A stretch of 64,000 nt of DNA from Oikopleura dioica. Taxonomy: Eukaryota > Chordata > Appendicularia > Copelata > Oikopleuridae. The notes below the pieces were generated by a model. The model made no database searches, was not told the origin of the DNA, and worked only from the letters and a program-made list of their open reading frames with translations. Location: NCBI GenBank assembly GCA_907165135.1, contig OU015568.1:14705208-14769207 (forward strand). The letters are read 5' to 3'. This document shows positions 1 through 11,429 of the stretch, piece by piece. Positions within the stretch are counted from its first letter, which is position 1. The number at the start of each line of letters is the position of its first letter. Position numbers and translations under genes: made by a program.

Positions 1-1595
1 AAAAATCTCAAGATGATGAGATTGGTGATGGCACCACTGGCGTCGTCGTCCTCGCTGGTGCTCTTTGGAACAAGCCGAGCCACTCTTGGACAGAGGAATT
101 CACCCTATCCGAATTGCTGATGGTTATGATAAGGCCTGTCAAGTTGCCCTCAAAACTCTCGACAGAATTGCCGAGGATTTTCCTATCTCTGACAAGGTAA
201 AAGACAACATTTGCAAACAGTCGTTTAGATTGTTTTAGGATATGCTCAAGCGAACAGCCAGAACTACTCTTGGCTCTAAAATTGTCAACCGATGCCATGA
301 TCAGTTCGCCGACATCGCTGTTGAGTCCGTTCTTGCCGTCGCTGATTTCGAAAAGAAAGATGTTAATTTTGAACTCATCAAAATGCTCACCAAGGTACAT
401 CTTTACTTACTTGTTCTTTTCAAACTACCAATATATTTTCAAGGTCGGAGGAAAGCTCGATGATACTCAGTTGATCAAGGGTGTTGTCATCGACAAGGAC
501 TTTAGTCACCCTCAGATGCCCAAGCAAGTTGAAAACGCTAAACTCGCAATTTTGACTTGCCCATTCGAACCTCCAAAGCCAAAGACCAACCACAAGCTTG
601 ATGTCACCTGTGTAGAAGACTACAAAGTAAGATCTTTTCTTAAAACTATCTATAGCATTATTTGTAGCAATTACAAACTTACGAGCGGGAAAAATTCGAG
701 GAAATGATCAAACAAGTGAAGGATACTGGAGCTAACCTCGCCATTTGCCAGTGGGGTTTCGACGACGAAGCCAACCATCTCCTCCTCCAGAACAACTTAC
801 CAGCTGTCCGATGGGTCGGTGGTCCCGAAATTGAGCTTATCGCTATCGCCACTGGCGGTCGTATCGTCCCCCGATTCCAGGTACTCATCGTTGATATCAA
901 TCTTGAACCAAGCGCGTTTTCCTTAGGAGCTCACCAAAGAAAAACTCGGCGAAGCTGGTATTGTCCGAGAAATCGACCTTGGTACCACTAAAGAGCGAAT
1001 GTTGGTTGTCGAACAGTGCAAGAACAGCAAGGCTGTCACAGTTTTCATCCGAGGCTCCAACAGAATGGTCATTGCCGAGGCCGAGCGATCCCTCCACGAC
1101 GCTATCTGCGTCGTCCGAAATCTCATCCGAGATTCAAGAATCGTCTACGGTGGTGGCGCTCCTGAAGTTGCTTGTGCTCTTGATGTTGCTGAAGAAGCTG
1201 ACAATACTTCTGGACTCGACCAGTGGGGCATGCGGTAAGTCTGATAAGTTCCCATCACCCGATAATTATTTTTAGAGCATTCGCTTCAGCTCTTGAAAGC
1301 GTACCCATGGCCTTGGCCGAGAACTCCGGTTTGAATCCAGTTGAGACTTTGACTGATCTCCGATCTGACCAAAAGACCACTGGAAACCCCCGACTTGGTG
1401 TTGATGCTCTTTATACCGGAGATCGAGATATGAAGGTATCATCGAAAATGGATGTTTTGGCGTTACTAACTATTTTTAAAGGTCCAAAATGTTGTGGAGA
1501 CCCTCGTTGGAAAGAAACAGCAGCTCTCGCTAGCAACACAGCTCGTTCGAATGATCTTAAAAATCGACGACGTCAGAACGGTCGGCGCTCAATAA
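1..1595 (+). CDS. CCT5: T-complex protein 1 subunit epsilon (CCT5), 5' end outside window
   Basis: Subunit of the cytosolic chaperonin TRiC/CCT, which folds actin, tubulin and other proteins using ATP. The reading frame opens with the group II chaperonin ATP-site motif GDGTT and continues through KFEEM, the [12 protein letters not shown] segment, IVYGGGA and a final exon ending in [11 protein letters not shown]. These agree with CCT5 over its whole C-terminal three quarters. Exons read as 3-196, 239-394, 444-626, 668-880, 927-1234, 1276-1435 and 1482-1595, with all six introns GT-AG and 41-49 bp long. In the first exon the frame breaks at about 63-66: one T appears to be missing from a T run, after which the conserved [20 protein letters not shown] segment continues in another frame. 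Everything after that is clean, so I favour a sequencing slip over a pseudogene. Next gene downstream on the same strand is WDR7. Confidence 0.95.
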
Positions 1596-1950
1596 TTCAC
1601 AGACAAACTACTGTATCCCTTTCTAGTATTTTAGCCTTTTTAGGATCAATTATTCCTGAGATCAGTGTCACAACCTCACTCTCTTCAAACCTTGTTTTTT
1701 GAATGCTTGAAGCTGAGCACCACATATTTGTTTTTATTTGATTCCGCCAACTCAACGATTATTTTACACTTCGTAAAGAACAAAACTGACCGATTTTAGC
1801 AACTGAAAATACCACCATTATAGTTCATACTTCCTGTGTCTTTCACCTATACTTTCAATACATGTTTTATTTGATAAAAGAACCCTCCAGTGTCTTTCTC
1901 AATTTTTTGCAGAAGTGTGATCAGGTTTAGTTAAGAAAAAACATGCGGCT

Positions 1951-4900
1951 ATGGTGTTGACAGTTCCAATCGGACTGTGGTCAGGTCGGAATGTCAACTG
2001 TAAATGTACCTGCTTCGGTCGAATCGAGTCCAACCTTGACAATGTCGAGTACTGGATTTATGCTACCTTTGAGAGCGGCCAGATCTTCATTTGGAAGGTT
2101 TCCGATCAGAACATCATCCACAAAAGCGTCCTAATACAGGACTCTGATGCATCTCCGATAGTGAGCACATCATCTTACGGGAAGAATCATCTAGCAACGC
2201 TTTCCCTCTCCGGGTTAATTCAGTTTTGGCATGTTCCTTCTGGCCGCGTAGTATTCTCAATTCAAGCGTCTGATCGTCTTGGAGGTCTTGTTACTCTCTC
2301 TGAAACATTGATAGCTGCTTTCGGCGAACTCAGTGAAGTCCTTGTTTTCAGCACAAAAACTGGAAAGCGCGAGTTCTCACTTTGCTGCCGTTTGTACCCG
2401 GACTGGATAACTTGCGGGGTCTCAATAAATGTCCCCGATCTATCAGTTTTGCTCGGCATAACGGCAGGTGGAACTTTGAAAGTATGGCGCGTCTCAACAG
2501 AGCCTCAACAATCGCTAGAAGAGCCACTTTGGGAGGAAGAGTCGAAGCAAATCCGATCATGCGAGCATCCGATTGTTCTGAAATTAAGGAGCGAATACGC
2601 CCTTGTCGTCTGTAAGAAGTCCTTCTTCATCTTGGACTCATCGGATTTTTCAAGCATATCTTATCAGTCGATTGATAGCGATTGCCTCGTCGATGGATTT
2701 TTCCTTCAAGCAAGTTCAAACTTCGCCATCGTGTCGGAGAACAAAGCTCTGAACTTGTCATATTTCACGATCTACTCAACAGCGAACCTTAAGCCTCAAA
2801 GTGCGGATGACCAATCTCCGCAGCTCATTTGGCGAACGTCTGCTCCCCTGCACTCGAACTTTCAACTTTCTGGAAAACGTCTTCATTCAATTGCTCCTTC
2901 TCTTGAGATCTCTACATATGTAGCGCAGGAAGATTCACTAATTGAGATAGCTAAAACTGCTTCTTGCAGTGGAGTTGAAGGCGAACTTGATGTATTTTGC
3001 ACGAATGACTCCTACATCACTGCGGTTTGCTTTGTTGAAGAGAAGGATACCCTCATATTTGGTCGTTCTGATGGACATCTTGTTATCGCTCCTGCAATTC
3101 CTTCTTTTGCAAAATGTGTTTTTGATATTAACGAAGACGTAGATGTCTTTACATCTGCAGTAGCCAATTACGCCGAGATCACTTGTCTCATGTACCCATA
3201 CCAGCATAACACCGCTTCATATGACGACGATGTCTTTTTTGTTGGTAGCGCCGACTTCTCTGTCTCAGCATGGTCACTAACACATAAACAAAAGTTGGTA
3301 GAATTCCACAATCACATGGCTCCACTGCTGAGTCTCACAATTTGCCCGATAAAAGTCGGAAAATCAGCTGGCACGGCCGTTTCGATCGATGTCGATGGCG
3401 GAATCTGCGTATTGCATCCGAAGACGCACCAATGTCTCCTTTCTGATCCTGGCTTTGGTCAAGCGATAATTGATGTCGCTTGGACAAATGATGGGTACCT
3501 TATTGTCACTCGTGAAGACGGATCATGCAAGACATGGGATGCATATTCGATGGCTCTTGAACGGGAAACTTCTTCCTCTCAAGCGAATGAAATTCAGTCA
3601 ACAGCTGAGCTATATCCCCACGATAAACCTCCGGCAAGGAGGCAGCAGCTCATTTTTGTCCAACCAATGTTTCTTGATCAGCTTGATTCTCCACCAATTC
3701 TCAAGTGTTTATCGTTTCACTTCGATGTCGAAAAAATGGTTCAAAATATCATCCAGCACTATCGACTGAATCAAACAAGTATCAAGAAAATGCCATCGCG
3801 TCAAGCCTCTGAAGACAAATCACAGCCAAATTTAACCAATACTCTCAAGATAACAGGAATGCAGTTATTTTCTAGCGTCCAGTCAAAAATTAAAGAATCG
3901 CGCTCAGGTCGCCAATCTCCAGCAACTCCGACCTCACCAAAGTCTCCTCAACAACAAGCTACATCGCCATCGAAACTATCCTTATCAAGCGCACCATCAC
4001 TAGATACTTCTGAAAGTGCCATCTTGGGACCTCAATCGTTAGCATTCGGACGTATTCTTATCATGACCTTGCATGCATGGGGACTTCAGCCATCTCTTGA
4101 TGAGCTTCTAGTGACGATGATATCCTTTGCGCGACCGAAAAAGTCACTGATCTTTGGAGTCCGTCGTCAGAGCTGCTGTGTTTTCTTTTTCCCTGAAGAA
4201 CCAGACAATTTTAACGAACACTGGAACATTTCAAAAGACTTGACGAATCTCCATCTCATGTCGATAGGTTCTCTTTGCAACAGTTTGATGAATTTGTCCG
4301 AAGAAATCCTCGGTGATGGTAGACAGTGTTGGTCTGGACTAGTCACTCTCCACTGCGCCTTGCTAAGCGATCTATTAGAAAAGTACACTCCTCCCGCTCT
4401 GGAAACACTGGCGATTCGCTGGTCTGATCGTGTGCAAGAGATTCGCGAAACGGGACAAAGCCTTCTTCTTGATCAACTAAGACGTAATGACGAAAAGACC
4501 CGTGGACGCATTATCCAACACTTCCTCAATCAACTTTCATCATCCAACATGCAAACAAGTAATACTGCGGTTGTCATCCTAGGCGTGCTTGGTGCTGAAC
4601 TCAACTGCCTCGGTCAATCAACAACAAGAATCATTGCTCAGAAGCTGCTCTCTTCTTGATGCCAACGATAACTCAATTTCAAAGAGGACAGCTGTTGAAC
4701 TTCTTGGTCGTGGCTTCCATATCTGGGAGCCTTTCGTTGAGCCTGCAACTGTTCTCTTGGCTCTTATGGAAATGACGATCAACTATGAAATGGTGGAGCC
4801 ACTATTTAACAAGAAGGTGATGGTTTCGCCAAGCGCGGAGCTATGCCGTGCTTCGCATAGAGCTCTCTGTCAAATCGCCCGATCAAAACCCAGCGTCTTC

Positions 4901-5753
4901 ATCACGACAATAGGTAACGCAATGAATTAATAACTGATAAAACATTTCTGTTCGTAGGACGAGAAGTAGCCCGCCATACTGCCGCAATTGCTAATCCAGC
5001 TACCTCCCAGAAATTTCAGCAGTCAACGCTTGTCAAAGCCAAAAATGAAGTGTTGCGGATAATAGAGTTTTTGGCAGAAATGCTGCCCAACGAGCTGTCT
5101 CTGCTTATATCTGAGGTATTGATATCGACAAAATTGAGAAGTCTAATATTTTTAAAGGTCGTTGACATCGTTCTGTTTTGCTTGGACTCTCAAGCATTCA
5201 AGAAAACGAGGTTATCTGACGCTTTTCCTCCACTGCAAAGGTACATTGATACTGCCCCTTATTTGTTATAAATTGCTGTTAGATTTCATATGCTGTCATT
5301 CTGCAATAACACCAGAAGAATAGCGGCCGGGACGAAGAATGGGCAGATAATTGTTTATGACTTGAAGACTCTGAAAAGTCAGGTGGTTTCCGCTCATCGA
5401 GGCGCAGTATCTGCGCTTTGTTTTTCACCGGATGGAAAATACTTGGCTACGTATTCAAATGGTCTATTAGAAGATTATTTGCATCGTTGTAAATCATTTA
5501 TTCTAGTTGAAAATCAATTGAGTTTCTGGGTGATGGTATCGTCTATTTTTGGAATGGTTACTTCGCATGTGAAATGCGTCAAATCTGTTGGAACTGTGCC
5601 GCTGAGAGTATGGTGTGTCTCAAATTTCTAGTTACAATAATTTTATAGGTTTCGTCGAGCAATATTTCGGAAAACCCGAAGCTCGTCTGGGTCAATAAAG
5701 AAGTCGCAGTTCTGCTGAATTCGGACGGCTCAGAATATCGCTTTACGATATAG
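1951..5753 (+). CDS. WDR7: WD repeat protein 7 (rabconnectin-3 beta)
   Basis: WDR7 partners DMXL (rabconnectin-3 alpha) to assemble and regulate the V-ATPase on vesicles. The first exon is one long open frame of about 900 codons holding N-terminal WD repeats, a Ser/Pro-rich linker and a helical region. The C-terminal exons give the diagnostic end: ISKRTAVELLGRGF, then SAHRGAVSALCFSPDGKYLATYSN and a last residue string ending EYRFTI. Introns read at 4914-4957, 5116-5157, 5241-5282 and 5613-5648 (GT-AG). Two joins are odd. Near 4,655 the frame slips by one base just before LLDAND. Near 5,461-5,531 about 68 bases must be removed between two GGT triplets, with no GT-AG pair that keeps the frame. 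The ATG at 1951 fits a short leader after a TTTAG at about 1928. Confidence 0.9.
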
Positions 5754-5898
5754 AAATTATATTCAAGGACGTTTCATTTATTTATACTTGTGTACTTTAT
5801 ATCATCCTGATTTCTTCATTGCTTCTTCAACTCGCTATCTGCTCGTTCTGTCTGTCAATCCACTAGACTGTACTGTTTATCGAAGTTACTGCATGTGC

Positions 5899-5904
5899 AA
5901 TAAA
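5899..5904 (+). promoter_or_regulatory. Polyadenylation signal AATAAA after WDR7
   Basis: Canonical AATAAA 146 bases after the WDR7 stop and 72 bases before the TRIP13 start. It suggests a separate 3' end for WDR7 even though the spacer to the next gene is short. Confidence 0.5.
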
Positions 5905-5975
5905 CTGAATCGAGAGGAATCCTCTCGTACCATATTTATTTAACTTATAGCTAAGATCTCTTGTTTAGTATAAAA

Positions 5976-7478
5976 ATGGTGCAAATCAATTACGAGGTCA
6001 GGCTAAAAAGCAACGCAAAATATCAAATGACAGAAATAGAGGATAGTCTTCGGAGCATCTTCGAACTATTCGACGATGGAGTTAAAAGCTTAATTCCGAA
6101 ACAAGACAAGGAAAAGATCATGAACGCGATTAACGAGATTATGGACGAAACTGAGACGAAAGATCTGCTGGAAGCGTTGAACGTCGTGGAAGAGTGCGTT
6201 TCTGAGGTTATGATTTGCGAAGAGAGCGAAAAGTACAGTGATATTCCTAATACTGCCCTCGGGAAGTTCTATTTGTACACCATGGACAAAGCTGAGGGAG
6301 AAGAAGAGCACATTGATGAGGAAGAAGGTAACATACTCTCGCCTTATTTCAAAACTAATTTATCTTCTGAAGATGGCGAAATCGCTGCTTGCCAGACATG
6401 GATGTTACCGAACAAGGCGTTTTACGGACTGTGGGAGTCGCTGCACTACTCATCATCGCTCAAAACCGATCTCATTCAATACGCGGAAACATCTTTTCGG
6501 CTATCGCAACTAGGAGTCAGCAACACGCTCATTAGCTGGAACAAAGTCATTCTTTTTCATGGCCCTCCAGGCACTGGAAAGACTTCCATCGCTCAGGTAC
6601 AAACCTTTAATTGCTCAAAAACAATCATTTCTTTAGGCATTTGCTCAAAAATTAGCGATTCGACAAATAGGCGGCTATCAAAATACGGCACTTGTGGAGA
6701 TCAACTCACATTCTCTCTTCTCAAAGTGGTTTTCGGAGTCAGGCAAACTTGTTCAGAAAATGTTTTCTAAAATAAGAGACTATGCGGGTTAGTTGACGCT
6801 TTCAGATCACGACTACAACTATTTTAAGATGACAAGTCGATCATGACGATCATCCTCATCGACGAAGTAGAGAGCTTAACCTCTGCTAGATCGGGTTCCG
6901 CGAATGAGCCAGCAGATGCCGTTAGAGTAGTCAATGCTGTTCTTACGCAACTGGACTCGCTGAAAAAGTACCCGAACGTTCTCGTTGTTTGCACATCGAA
7001 CATCACTGGCAAAATTGATCTGGCATTCATCGATCGCGCCGACATGAAGATTTTCGTTGGACCACCAGAGCCAAAAGCTATCTACACTATCCTCGAGTCT
7101 GCGTTCAACGAATTATATCATAAAGGCATGATTACAGGCAAATATTCCTTACGATCAGAAGGATACGACCTGCCAAAGTAAGAGCGGTTTTCATGCTCGG
7201 TGAATATTTTTAAGTCCAACTGACAGCGAGAGAAGCCTTATTGCGATCGCCGACAGTGCTCAAGGAATCAGCGGACGCACGCTTCGAAAGATACCATTCC
7301 TGGCCTTGATGAAGTACTGCGCTGGAGCTCAACAGGTCACTCTTGACAACTATCTTAACGCTGTCGAAAAAGCCATCGAAAGCGACAAGGTTGAGAGAAA
7401 GCATCTTTCTGGTAAAAATAGCTCTCTTTTCTTTCAATCACTATTTATTTAGATGAAAACCCGAAGATGGAAGCCTAG
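5976..7478 (+). CDS. TRIP13: Pachytene checkpoint protein 2 homologue (TRIP13 AAA+ ATPase)
   Basis: TRIP13/PCH2 is a hexameric AAA+ ATPase that remodels HORMA-domain proteins such as MAD2 in the spindle and meiotic checkpoints. The product shows an N-terminal domain of about 180 residues, Walker A in [11 protein letters not shown], the highly conserved [18 protein letters not shown] segment, Walker B in [10 protein letters not shown], sensor-1 region VVCTSNI followed by DRAD, and sensor-2-like [12 protein letters not shown]. Five exons: 5976-6596, 6637-6787, 6829-7177, 7215-7411, 7453-7478, with introns of 37-41 bp. The chosen start follows a TTTAG at 5964-5968 that may be a trans-splice acceptor. 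All catalytic motifs are intact. Confidence 0.96.
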
Positions 7479-7555
7479 CCGTTCACCTACATTTTACTTT
7501 TCACATTCCCTTTATCAACTTTTCACATCACAACTGCCACGTGCCATCGAGTTCA

Positions 7556-7561
7556 AATAAA
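7556..7561 (+). promoter_or_regulatory. Polyadenylation signal AATAAA after TRIP13
   Basis: AATAAA lies 78 bases after the TRIP13 stop and 43 bases before the next start codon, so the 3' end of TRIP13 must fall almost on the start of the downstream gene. Confidence 0.5.
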
Positions 7562-7603
7562 AGGCATATCACGATTCCCAATAAAAATATTTTTTCATTA
7601 AGA

Positions 7604-8941
7604 ATGGACCTTTTGCTTCCGAGCAATCTGTCTCTTCCATCGAATGGAAATGGTCTTATTGTAGGCGCCCTGTATTCGCCTGGTAATAATAACAATTAAA
7701 AACAATCTGGTTATTTCTCTCTAGGAAAATTGTTAATACAAAATTTTGTGGAAACTCCTTCTCAAGATAAAGAATCTGAGTGTGCCTTGTATGAGCATAT
7801 TTACAACCACACAAGAGAAGTCATCGCTCGGCTTAGCGGTGGAATAAACGTTCTTGGAGGCTTCTTTGTTGATGAGAAAGAAAATAGTGACTGGCTAAAA
7901 AGTACGAAGAAATTAAGACGGGAGGGACATATAGCAAACGAGACAATCTTTGCGTACATCGAAGGTAAAAAATCTGTAGTTTATTGAAAATAACCCGGCA
8001 TGTTAGATGGAAGTATTCGGGCCAAACGTATTCGAGACTCTGGAGATGTTCAAAAAGTAGAAGTAAAGACTGTATCTTCCTCAAAATTCCCCCTGACACA
8101 GATCCGCTCCCAAGCATCCTTTCAATTTTCGCTTCCCATCGTTTCCAAATCGCAGAAAATCTACGCCTCAGAAGTCGGGAAGCAAATAACGAACTTCGCA
8201 GTCGAAAAATTATCCAGTTTCGAACTCTTCGTCAATAATAGATTCAGCGAAAATGGCGAGCTTGTTATTCCAAAAAATGCGTCAACAGTTCCTGAATTCC
8301 TGATGGCTGATATCTATCATGAAGGTCATGATGTGCCGATTCAATTAGCCGATAGCCCCTCTATGAATGTACAAATCTCTATTGCCGTAAGAGCTGCTAT
8401 CACTAGAAAATCTTCCATAAGTGATTTGAAAGAACTGATCAGGTAATCCTTCGTTTTATCTTCAATCCTAAAACTCAACTAGAGTGGATGTACAGCGCTC
8501 GTTATCAAAAAGATTTGAGATTTTCACCGAGGATCTCATCCTCGAGCTCGATGAAGACAACCCTCTCATGACAAATGGAATACTGGCTAGACGAGTATTC
8601 ACATCAATCAATGGTGGCTTTCCAATCTCGTTGTACGAGAATTTTCAAACAAAAGCAGGCGACGACCTCGAGTTTATCTTCAACATATCAGAATCCACGG
8701 AACCCTTCGAGGTTAATGCTGGAGAATCTTTATCTTTTATTATGTTTCTATTTAGTATGCGGAACCAGAAGTAAAAAATACGACCGTTATAGACAGAATT
8801 CGCGATGAAGAACAGGCATCAACTAAAATTTCTAAGAGCAACCCCTCGAGTAACAACTCGGCCAACAAAAATTTAATAATGGCGCTCTTGGTCGCTATCT
8901 TAGCTGTAATTCTTTCACTGTTACTTTCAAGGTCTTCGTAA
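7604..8941 (+). CDS. ODR4: ODR4-like tail-anchored ER membrane protein
   Basis: ODR-4 proteins are ER-anchored cofactors (with UFSP2) involved in trafficking of membrane receptors. The N-terminal part carries a short motif (GLIVGALYSPG) and, about 40 residues further, RLSGGINVLGGFF, matching the RMLPGGLLVLGVF block of ODR4. The C-terminus is a Ser/Asn-rich linker followed by a hydrophobic anchor of about 20 residues (LIMALLVAILAVILSLLL) and a short basic end, as in ODR4. Exons read 7604-7682, 7725-7964, 8007-8442, 8483-8711, 8756-8941, all with GT-AG introns of 40-44 bp. The identification rests on domain order and two short blocks rather than on strong similarity throughout, so another tail-anchored protein is possible. 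Confidence 0.65.
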
Positions 8942-8959
8942 ACATGTGCAATAATAATA

Positions 8960-8965
8960 AATAAA
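8960..8965 (+). promoter_or_regulatory. Polyadenylation signal AATAAA after ODR4-like gene
   Basis: AATAAA lies about 20 bases after the stop codon and 36 bases before the cyclophilin start. It is directly followed by a T-rich tract and an AG. Confidence 0.5.
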
Positions 8966-8978
8966 CATCACTCCTCTT

Positions 8979-8992
8979 ATTATTTTTTTTAG
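8979..8992 (+). promoter_or_regulatory. Probable trans-splice acceptor before cyclophilin
   Basis: A pyrimidine-rich tract ending in eight Ts and AG lies 8 bases before the cyclophilin ATG, and only about 50 bases after the previous stop codon. No upstream exon is available, so this acceptor most likely receives a spliced leader. The spliced-leader gene itself is not in the window. Confidence 0.55.
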
Positions 8993-9000
8993 ACTTGATC

Positions 9001-9627
9001 ATGTTGCGAAGCTCTCGATCATTGATCAACCGATTTGCCTCTACCAAAGTCTTCTTTGACATCAACGCTGGTGGAGAAGGTACCCAGCGTATCACCTTCA
9101 AGGTTTTTCATAGTCGATTCTATTTCTTATATATTGAGTAGCTTTATGATGATGTTGTGCCAAAAACTGCCGAGAATTTCCGTCAGCTGTGTACTGGAGA
9201 AGCTGGCTTTGGATACAAAGGATCCAGCTTCCACAGAATCATCAACGATTTTATGGCTCAGGGCGGGGACTTTACTGCTGGCAATGGCACTGGCGGAAAG
9301 GTACCCAAACAATCACATGCTTGCTCTTATAGTTGATTCAAGAGTATCTACGGCCGAACCTTTGCCGACGAAAACTTTAACATCCGGCACGAGCAGCCCT
9401 ACCTCCTTTCGATGGCCAATGCCGGTCCAAACACTAACGGTTCGCAGTTCTTCATCACTTTTATTCCCTGCCCATGGCTCGACGGCAAGCATACCGTCTT
9501 CGGTGAAGTTGTAGATGGCAAAGAAATCGTTGATATCATGAATAAGTACGGCAGCCAAAGTGGCCGACCTAGAGCGAACTTCACTATTGCCGACTGTGGC
9601 GAGCTCAAGGAAGACGAACTTGACTAA
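9001..9627 (+). CDS. Cyclophilin, probably mitochondrial (PPIF-like peptidyl-prolyl isomerase)
   Basis: Peptidyl-prolyl cis-trans isomerase of the cyclophilin A class. The domain is complete: [23 protein letters not shown], the catalytic-loop [34 protein letters not shown], the conserved Trp in [13 protein letters not shown], and a C-terminal IADCGEL. The first 15 residues ([15 protein letters not shown]) are basic, rich in Ser and free of acids, and so look like a mitochondrial presequence; this supports a cyclophilin D/PPIF role in the matrix, although targeting is an inference. Exons 9001-9102, 9142-9300 and 9343-9627 are separated by introns of 39 and 42 bp. About 174 residues, normal for the family. 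Confidence 0.95.
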
Positions 9628-9685
9628 ATTATTTATTTCTGTTGTTCAAAATTGCCTTCGCTGGCCATCTGCCTGACGACTTTAG

Positions 9686-9691
9686 AATAAA
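9686..9691 (+). promoter_or_regulatory. Polyadenylation signal AATAAA after cyclophilin
   Basis: AATAAA 59 bases after the cyclophilin stop and 59 bases before the ZSWIM2 start codon. Confidence 0.45.
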
Positions 9692-9749
9692 TTACCACTC
9701 AAAACTTGAATTTCACGAAGATCGCCATGTAAATCATTGTGATTTAGAC

Positions 9750-11331
9750 ATGTCTCGAGCAGTGGGATGGGTTTCGTCGCCCTCGGATATCACGAAGGCG
9801 GCATTACAAAAGGCGGACCAAAGTTCATTTTTCATCCTAAGAACTCATGGCCCAACCTCTTTCACTTTGAAAGACGGCTCATCTGTACGAGAGCAGCAAG
9901 CTGACGGAAACGGTGGTTCAAGCGCGAAGGTATGCTACCGTATAAACTCTGGTTAACCAAAACCTAAATCAATGATTTTAGCGAGTCTATAAAGTCACTC
10001 TTGGCGCAATTCATAGTTGCAGTTGTATAGCTTTCAAGCGCGAGCGCACTATCTGCAAGCATATTTGTTGGGTGCTGCTGAAGCGCTTTCGAATGGCTAA
10101 ATCAAATCCACTGATCTGGCAAGGAGGGTTTGTCCCCCGCGAATTCGATGAGCTTCTCCGCGGGGATCATGCTCGAAAAGAAACGAAGCCGGTGGAGCAA
10201 TCTGGCGATTCTGAACAACCATCTGAAAGTGGCCCTACTCCTGGGAGAGCACTCAATGCTGACGATGTTTGCCCTATTTGCCAAGAAGAGCTTCTTGAAG
10301 TCCGCATGCCTATCACTTGGTGTCGATGCTGCAATAACGCTGCTCATATTCGGTGTATGAAGGTCTGGGCAGAGCATCAAGACACAATGCAACGCGGCGA
10401 TGGTGGTGACATTCAATGCCCTTATTGCAGGCAAACATTTGCACCAAAAGAGCAGCTACGACGTGAATTCACCAACACTTGGGAGAGGAAAAAGCACAAG
10501 GATGTCATTCATAGCGGCAGCGTTTGTGCCGATTGTTCGATGACGCCGATAAAGGGAAAACTCTACATAGGAATCGGAGATGCTGTGAATTTATGCGGTC
10601 AATGCTATCGTAATGGAGCAAGGCCACATGTTCGATTCAATGTCCGTGAGCGACCGGGACAGAGTCTAAAACCAGCAAAACGAAACTTGGCGAATCACCA
10701 ACTAACGCTTGAGCTCCAAGGCCGCGAAATCCAAGAAGAAGACTACGAACGACTCCTTGAGCTAGACCGACCCGCTTCTCCTGATAGACCTGGGGTTCCA
10801 GATCATGTTTTGAACTTACTGCCTTGCCACAAAGTGGGTGCTAATCAGCGGCTACTCAAAGATGGTATGCAGTGCCGAATATGTTTACAAGCGTTCGACC
10901 CGGCGCATTATGTCAAACGATTGGACTCTTGTAGTCACTACTTTCACCGTGATTGTATCGATACTTGGTGTCAAAATCATACAGGTTTTTATTATAAGAC
11001 GGAATTTTATCTAATTATTCTTTCAGAGTGTCCAATTGATGGCAAGAAGATCAGACTACGACAAAAGAAGCCCAGAAGAACAAAAACCAATATCGACATT
11101 CTTGAGACCCGACAACGCTCTGCCTTCGCTCCACGTCGGCCAGCTGCTAAGCTTTTGGAACGACGAAGAAAATCAGAAGCAAACTTGATCTCGCCAAACA
11201 TGTCGGATCTGCTCGTTACAACACCTATTCGTGTCGCTGGATCCTCTTCGCAGTTGCCAATTACCGACGATATCGAGGAAATCAACCCGATTCCCTTGAT
11301 AAATTTCCGTGTTCGCAATATGCGACTTTAA
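9750..11331 (+). CDS. ZSWIM2: E3 ubiquitin ligase ZSWIM2-like (SWIM, RING, ZZ, RING)
   Basis: ZSWIM2 is a ubiquitin ligase that promotes apoptosis signalling and is testis-enriched in vertebrates. The domain order is seen directly: a SWIM zinc finger (CSCIAFKRERTICKH) near residue 80, a first RING beginning CPICQEEL, a ZZ-type finger with C-x2-C pairs (CADCSMTP and CGQCYRNG), and a second RING with CRICLQAF, CSHYFHRDC and CPIDGKK. Exons read 9750-9929, 9982-10984 and 11027-11331. The second intron (10,985-11,026) is 42 bases, divisible by three and free of stops, so unspliced RNA would still be translated but with 14 extra residues inside the second RING. The start at 9750 follows a TTTAG; an in-frame alternative start lies upstream at 9642. 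Confidence 0.88.
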
Positions 11332-11384
11332 GTATTTACCCCAAGTGCCCATTGATGCTTGCTTTCTTATATTTCTTTATATTT

Positions 11385-11390
11385 AATAAA
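11385..11390 (+). promoter_or_regulatory. Polyadenylation signal AATAAA after ZSWIM2
   Basis: AATAAA 54 bases after the ZSWIM2 stop and 40 bases before the GORAB start codon. A CTTTTTAG acceptor-like sequence at 11,421-11,428 comes immediately before the GORAB ATG. Confidence 0.5.
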
Positions 11391-11429
11391 ATATATTTTT
11401 GTAGAAATGATTGAATCGCTCTTTTTAGA

